Shown: piece after piece, positions 62,601-64,000 of the stretch
Numbering within the stretch: position 1 is the stretch's first letter
Layout of the letters: each line of letters begins with the position of its first letter
Source of the DNA: Candidatus Omnitrophota bacterium
GTDB taxonomy: Bacteria; Omnitrophota; Omnitrophia; Omnitrophales; JACROU01
Direction of reading: 5' to 3'
Length of the DNA: 64,000 nt
Assembly: GCA_029261035.1 (NCBI GenBank)
Contig: JAJDCD010000025.1
Location: forward strand, 323,952-387,951
Notes under the pieces: model-generated
What the model saw: only the letters and a program-made list of their open reading frames with translations
Databases searched by the model: none
What the model was told of the DNA's origin: nothing
Program-made: the position numbers and the translations under genes

Positions 62601-64000
62601 ATGCAACTCAAGCGACCTTAACCACCAACAGCAATATGAATATTGCGGGCAATGTTTTGGTGAACGATGCGGCTACGATTACCGTTACCGGTGGCACTTT
62701 AGAACTTGATGGTACGGCGGATCAAACTTTCGACGTCGATGGTCAAGCCCTTAACAATTTAACCATTAATAACACCGGTGGGGGCACGAATGACGACATC
62801 ATCGTGGGCGGTGGTGCTTTAGACGTGAACGGTAATTTAGTTGTCACTTTAGGTAACTTAGACTTAACAACGAATAGTATCGCTCTTGATCTTGAAGGTG
62901 ATTTAACTTTAGCCGATGCAGCTCAAGCTACATTAACAACGAATAGCAATATGAACATCGCTGGTAATGTTCTTGTTAATGATGCAGCCACCATCACCGT
63001 TACCGGTGGTACTCTTGAGTTAGACGGTATAGCTGATCAAACTTTTGATATCGACGGTCAAGCGTTGAACAATTTAACCATCAACAACACCGGCGGTGGC
63101 ACGAATGACGACATCATCGTGAGTGGTGGAACATTAGACGTAAACGGTAACTTAGTTGTAACCTTGGGTAATTTAGATCTTACAACCAACAGCATTGCTC
63201 TTGACCTTGAAGGTGATCTTACTTTAGCTAACGCAGCTCAAGCGACTTTAACTACAAACTCGAATATGAACATCGCGGGTAATGTTCTCGTCAATGACGC
63301 GGCGACCATCACAGTTACTGGTGGCACTTTAGAACTCGATGGCACCGCAGATCAAACCTTTGATGTTGATGGGCAAGCTTTAAATAATTTAACGATTAAC
63401 AACACGGGCGGTGGTACGAATGACGACATCATCGTGGATGGCGGTACTCTCGATGTCAATGGTAACCTTCTTATTACTTTAGGTAACTTGGATCTTGGGA
63501 CCAATAACGCGGTTCTCGACCTTGAAGGTAATCTTACTTTAGCCGATGCGGCTCAAGCGACTTTAACTACAGATGCGGATATGAGTATTGCTGGAGATGT
63601 TCTCGTTAATGATTCTGCGATCATCACAGTCACAGGTGGCACACTTACCCTTGATGGTACCGCGGATCAAACTTTTGATGTCGATGGTCAAGCGTTGAAC
63701 AATCTAACGATTAATAACACCGGTGGCGGCACAGCCGATGACATCATCGTTGCGGGTGGTGCTCTTGATGTTAATGGTAACCTTCTTATCACTTTGGGTA
63801 ATTTAGATCTTACAACCAATAGCACTTCCCTAGACTTGGAAGGAAGTTTAACTTTAGCGAATGCGGCTCAAGCTACTTTAACTACGAACAGCAATATGAA
63901 CATTGCTGGAGATGTTCTCGTTAATGATGCGGCTACCATCACGGTTACTGCTGGAATTCTTACTTTAGATGGTGCAGCTGATCAAACTTTTGATGTCGAC
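50651..64000 (+). CDS. Giant TPS-type (filamentous-haemagglutinin-like) exoprotein, 3' end beyond window
   Basis: One frame stays open for all 4450 codons to the window edge. AAGGAG lies 4 bases before ATG 50651; a second ATG at 50648 is too near it. Signal peptide about residues 1-34 (ends SLYA). TPS domain: SLNRVIDGGQTQILGTLTAN, then NTDGFFFGSSADVQVGGLIA. Later landmarks are NWNGGFVPSSGDIVSF (autotransporter-type) near 53000 and TVLFDPATIDVDTDG near 53840. After that come beta-helix-type repeats, with two repeat families described separately. Sequence is rich in Asp, Asn, Thr, Gly. Probably secreted by an Omp85/TpsB pore not adjacent here, and used as an adhesin, surface layer or predation factor; that is inference. 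Confidence 0.93.
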   Translation, partial: MFQTKRKTHRDKNVTIFVAVIVCLFFSVGSLYALPQQSEVVSGNANFDQSDSSTLNITASDNSIINYSSFNIAQNETVNFFLPSVDSFSLNRVIDGGQTQILGTLTANGNLILVNTDGFFFGSSADVQVGGLIASGLDISNQNFLNGNYIFGSIDDALNQSLSQVVNQGTIVTRDGGFAILVAGAVSNEGIIQAPLGTAILAAGEVVTVGVSANNLVSIAIDEAVSSQVLDADGNPISNQISNDGQITAPNGKVMLKAKAMDDIFDQSINMEGHIEADQAVMKDGVIEIFGSGDISMTGQIDARKGGIDISTPKSVNVSGNYNASENDFTIEVGKNINITKPLTTVGDTNFRANESILVLSNISTEAGDLSFIADLDQNGTGAITQIANTSIETTSFGDITFEASEDISLSHISSVGSVTVETASDLYIKGDILSIGNTDFSAAGDIQIEADITVQSGNLRILADSDLNGSGGIVQLANTEIKTVTSGDITLKASEPTQLETVVSAGSLTVESASDIQINAPITAIGNSEFKSDNNIYVTSDITVDSGNLSLLADADLDGSGAYLQTAGTIKTTTFGDITLTSSGTSSVGSVISAGHLYLNSAGSPATYTQLLDTKVETAGSLIIADQSTYNAGNATLEIAKDFINLGQFIPGISTVHLIGPAEAIVQGDNTYHNLVIIEPGKTVTFESGSTQTITGIFTAQGGFGKLLTLKSSQAEIPWKINATGTSDLQFVRVLNSDNVNIHGPPLAPLYSQNALGNTGWDFSQSGPVWTGSNSLIWSDSLNWNGGFVPSSGDIVSFSDLSGSNSISDSPFEISGLTLNSSYSGNLSLNSNLVVNGNVSLAGGTLETNGHSISASGSFETSGTQIDAFGGLTVDAQTIEISGQIIGSELIQFTGIDGTTLKSDSSIVAHSGTIVLYSPNGDTILESGSSIDVSSPSAQGGTIHVLGNRVGLINASLNASGPLGGGTILVGGEYRGQGDIPTANRTYVDSNSLIQANALNNGDGGRVIFWADDQTQFYGTVEAQGGPQGGNGGFIEISGKENLDYQGNASAKAPLGNPGTVLFDPATIDVDTDGTDGANGGTIAFADAPAAEPWNVTPAQLDAVGGNIILEATNDININSAISLTTNGASITMRAGDDITISATITTRGGDINITSNDAGGPGSGNGEVQVDFALDTTGGGQTGGAVTITVAGGNQELEVDAGITTDSANINLISNATSGNQTDIRVDADLLINGTTGNVVITQTSGTADDILLRADITTGGGDITITWAGDDVNFNNGFDADLTTGAGGDITITDSGNLGQSILIQDPTGSIAPGAGGNISLDADDINQNAAGVGFAITGGGNGTSVTLSAVDDQTLRANLITQTGTGTVTLTTTGGGNNDMNLLGPTVITINEGLLTIDSDRRINAVNAGNEIDADGDITIQGVRIGNSAANAEIGITGDGSADSTLTITKITNNADVTNITLASDLFSDIDLDVADRDAPVDINFSFSGTDDIDIDNAAEWQITNIVLTGTDIELTIDLLDTQNSDIDINNIDMGTADLTITTVNSDIDVVNATGGITTEGGDLTFTTTTNANRVIRISEAIDTNGGNISFSSLNNVVINNAAADIVTDGGTFTVDADSEDNGTGNFNINDAGASVTTTSGAIQITSNNITVTGTLDSGTASTTLLVSDGGTMGVGATAGAWTLDGAELENITATGLTIGDTTNGNITVDGITAANSNNISGITTLVATQDNASVNFSTTASTFNALTVNADDGIDVNVDVTTDVGALNFNGDFDSAADTNDNIDIAGGITLLSASNLTLAATTGGVLLSGADATTVTLDADGDGLITIPAVTATNNPNLTINSQGNLTSSTINIGTGALDIDIDSDNDESLTTTFTTLTSGTLNVDGQGDNETFTFNSAVATSAAGGIDINGGAININNTFTTTGTGTVTITNAGLLTIAAAGDMTLDGAFNQDGAGAVSTAGNIVTTNDAISFTGVVTLTGNIVLTSGTATVTTNANFNSGSNDLDINGDLSVAGGTFTAPAGGQTFTVSGDITLGTFAANGGTLTLDGTADQTFTTNVQTFNNLIINNTGGGTADDIITSGNLDVDGNLTITLGNLDMDTNNSTLDLEGNLTLANAAQATLTTDQNMNIAGNVLVNNAATLTINGGTLTIDGTTDQTFDVDGQALNNLTINNTGGAGTDDIIVTDTLDINGNFIITDGDLDINTNDPDVNTAGDVTIAAAGSVDAGTGTWTFDGTGTNTLIANSQNLGAVTIDGTAKVIQLSTDSVTITTLTIGADDELSLEAQDITITTLSNDGTFRLQGSETVTLAANDIDSGTWIYVGDNDAVLDTYTVKDFGGTDYFNVEYNATDGLDVFQLAANLTVANNSTSTDGVLDLEGNDLSVTGALVNGSSATLELFGDETITFGGGSANLAGATIRYTGDGDGAADTYNLTGLIATHQNLIVNSTDGILDIFELNANLSVLVDFTVTAGIVDLNGFNLSVTGTFSNDATIRLQGNETATLTQDTDSGIWEYVGDGDALADTFTVIDFGGTDYFNLVINATDGSIDIFQSAAAKSVAGTLTVTAGILDINGNDLTVTGIVTNDSTIRADGGETVTLTSGNDIDSGTWEYVGDADAAADTLALHDFGATDFFNLTINTTDAADVIQSGAAKVIAGALVVSGGSLDANGNTTTITGLTTVSGGTYLASTATQTFNGGLTLTTGTFTGASGIVDVNGDLTASGGTFTASSTTTSVSGNVNLSGTTFGANGGTFTLDGTTDQTFNNGSATFNNLIVNNTGGGTADDIIVSGGTLNVDGALAVTEGNLDLTTNSIALDVEGSLTLANDADATLTTDSNINAAGDVLVNDLAILTVTSGTFILDGTADQNFDVDGQAINNLTLNNTGGGTADDIIVNGGTLDINGDLLITLGNLDLTTNSIAMDLEGNLTLADAAQATLTTNSNMNIAGNVLVNDSATITVTGGTLELDGTADQTFDVDGQAINNLTINNTGGGTSDDIIVDGGGLDVNGNLVITLGNLDLTTNSQSLDLEGDLTLANAAQATLTTNSNINIAGNVLVNDAATITVTGGTLELDGTADQTFDVDGQAINNLTINNTGGGTNDDIIVSGGTLDVNGNLVVTLGNLDLTTNSISLDLEGDLTLANAAQATLTTNSNMNIAGNVLVNDAATLSISAGTLTLDGTADQTFDIDGQALNNLTINNTGGGTADDIIVNGGTLDVNGNLVVTLGNLDLTTNSIALDLEGDLTLVDAAQATLTTNSNMNIAGNVLVNDSATITITGGTLELDGTADQTFDVDGQALNNLTINNTGGGTADDIVVNGGGLDVNGNLIVTLGNLDLTTNSQTLDLEGDLTLADAAQATLTTNSNMNIAGNVLVNDSATITITGGTLELDGTADQTFDVDGQALNNLTINNTGGGTNDDIVVSGGTLDVNGNLVVTLGNLDLTTNSISLDLEGALTLADAAQATLTTNSNMNIAGNVLVNDSATITVTGGTLELDGTADQTFDIDGQALNNLTINNTGGGTADDIIVNGGALDVNGNLAVTLGNLDLTTNSITLDLEGDLTLADAAQATLTTNSNMNIAGNVLVNDSATITVTGGTLELDGTADQTFDIDGQALNNLTINNTGGGTADDIIVDGGTLDVNGNLVVTLGNLDLTTNSQTLDLEGDLTLADAAQATLTTNSNINIAGNVLVNDAATITITGGTLTLDGTTDQTFDVDGQALNNLTLNNTGGGTADDIIVDGGTLDVNGNLLITLGNLDLGTNNVALDLEGNLTLADAAQATLTTDSDMSIAGDVLVNDSAIITVTGGTLTLDGTADQTFDVDGQTLNNLTINNTGGGTNDDIIVAGGALDVNGNLTITLGNLDLTTNSTSLDLEGSLTLANAAQATLTTNSNMNIAGDVLVNDAATITITGGTLELDGTADQIFDIDGQAVNNLTINNTGGGTNDDIIVTGGALDVNGNLVVTLGNLDLTTNSLTLDLEGDLTLANATQATLTTNSNMNIAGNVLVNDAATITVTGGTLELDGTADQTFDVDGQALNNLTINNTGGGTNDDIIVGGGALDVNGNLVVTLGNLDLTTNSIALDLEGDLTLADAAQATLTTNSNMNIAGNVLVNDAATITVTGGTLELDGIADQTFDIDGQALNNLTINNTGGGTNDDIIVSGGTLDVNGNLVVTLGNLDLTTNSIALDLEGDLTLANAAQATLTTNSNMNIAGNVLVNDAATITVTGGTLELDGTADQTFDVDGQALNNLTINNTGGGTNDDIIVDGGTLDVNGNLLITLGNLDLGTNNAVLDLEGNLTLADAAQATLTTDADMSIAGDVLVNDSAIITVTGGTLTLDGTADQTFDVDGQALNNLTINNTGGGTADDIIVAGGALDVNGNLLITLGNLDLTTNSTSLDLEGSLTLANAAQATLTTNSNMNIAGDVLVNDAATITVTAGILTLDGAADQTFDVD
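56823..57300 (+). repeat. Early copies of the 105-residue repeat
   Basis: One complete copy (QTF at 56823) and one partial copy (57135, 312 bases later) of the unit that later forms the long array. They share LTLDGTADQTF, NNLIINNTGGGTADDI and LEGNLTLANAAQATL. After the second copy the pattern stops and a different repeat family intervenes. Confidence 0.85.
57560..58640 (+). repeat. About 97-residue repeat family, four degenerate copies
   Basis: A block recurs with the anchor Trp/Arg codon at 57620, 57920, 58199 and 58490, i.e. spaced 300, 279 and 291 bases. Shared features are SGTWEYVGDGDA-like, then DTFTVIDFGGTDYFNLVINA and ATDGSIDIFQ. It separates the early and main copies of the 105-residue family, inside the same frame. 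In the second copy the anchor Trp is Arg (TIRYTGDGD). Confidence 0.8.
58941..64000 (+). repeat. Main array: exact 315-bp (105-residue) tandem repeats
   Basis: The anchor ATCAAACTTT-like motif recurs at 58941, 59256, 59571, 59886, 60201, 60516, 60831, 61146, 61461, 61776, 62091, 62406, 62721, 63036, 63351, 63666 and 63981, each 315 bases apart without a single slip. Unit consensus runs through TADQTFDVDGQALNNLTINN, TGGGTADDIIVNGGTLDVNG, NLVVTLGNLDLTTNSIALDL, EGDLTLADAAQATLTTNSNM and NIAGNVLVNDSATITVTGGT then LELDG. The array continues beyond the window. Confidence 0.95.

Noticed and set aside
54922-62601. Many long minus-strand open frames opposite the giant exoprotein (e.g. 54922-55590, 58738-59415, 62293-62601)
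   Set aside because: They repeat every 315 bases as antisense of the repeat and give Val/Ser/Pro-rich proteins (SSAVPPPVLL...). The sense frame is continuous and has secretion features, so these are shadows of codon bias.

Overview
The window is a 64 kb piece of a moderately AT-rich bacterial chromosome. It comes from a diderm, probably flagellated bacterium: outer-membrane barrel proteins, lipoproteins, a two-partner-secretion exoprotein, and the CsrA/FliW/FliA regulatory set are all present. The mix of type III glutamine synthetase, very large secreted repeat proteins and a 'split' conserved gene order is what I would expect in the PVC group, possibly Omnitrophota. That assignment is inference from gene content only.

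Layout. At 0-7 kb there is the 3' end of a glucoamylase-family (PF10091) gene, then a leftward block with regulators of flagellar gene expression (FlgM-like anti-sigma, FliA, a MerR-type protein, a TPR protein, CsrA, FliW), followed by accA, an exported L,D-transpeptidase and a DUF212 phosphatase. At 7-20 kb is an accessory-looking zone: comM, a REP-associated Y1 transposase, many intergenic palindromes sharing the 11-mer GTGACWGTCAC, an exported inositol-monophosphatase-like protein, exported MsrB, ABC-F plus S4, a cyclophilin lipoprotein, a P-II-like protein, an FkbM methyltransferase, a thioredoxin-reductase-like enzyme, two small paralogous zinc-finger-type proteins, and glutamine synthetase III with a clear terminator. 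At 21.6-24.6 kb an Omp85-like barrel is paired with a large lipoprotein. At 24.7-28.5 kb there is a pstSCAB operon headed by an ArsR regulator. A fasciclin protein, a metallopeptidase/ATP-grasp pair and a CAU-anticodon tRNA follow.

At 31.5-38.3 kb there is a 1400-residue secreted protein with two kinds of internal duplication, an RmlD-like reductase, an exported Hsp20 and a 28-residue basic peptide. At 38.3-49.5 kb lies a long leftward housekeeping run: polA, coaE, rho, rpmE, prfA, prmC, murA, rpsP, trmD, rplS, rnhB, yraN. RimM is missing from its usual place between rpsP and trmD, and L31 carries a long charged tail.

From 50651 to the window end one open frame of at least 4450 codons encodes a giant TPS-domain exoprotein. 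Its distal part is a 105-residue repeat with an exact 315-bp period. The order of variants within the array shows higher-order duplication: three-unit blocks first, then five-unit blocks. This is the most striking structure in the window. Other points worth following are the P-II-like protein with a shortened T-loop next to a perfect 16-bp inverted repeat, the metallopeptidase/ATP-grasp pair, the Omp85/lipoprotein pair, and the RAYT transposase with its palindromes.
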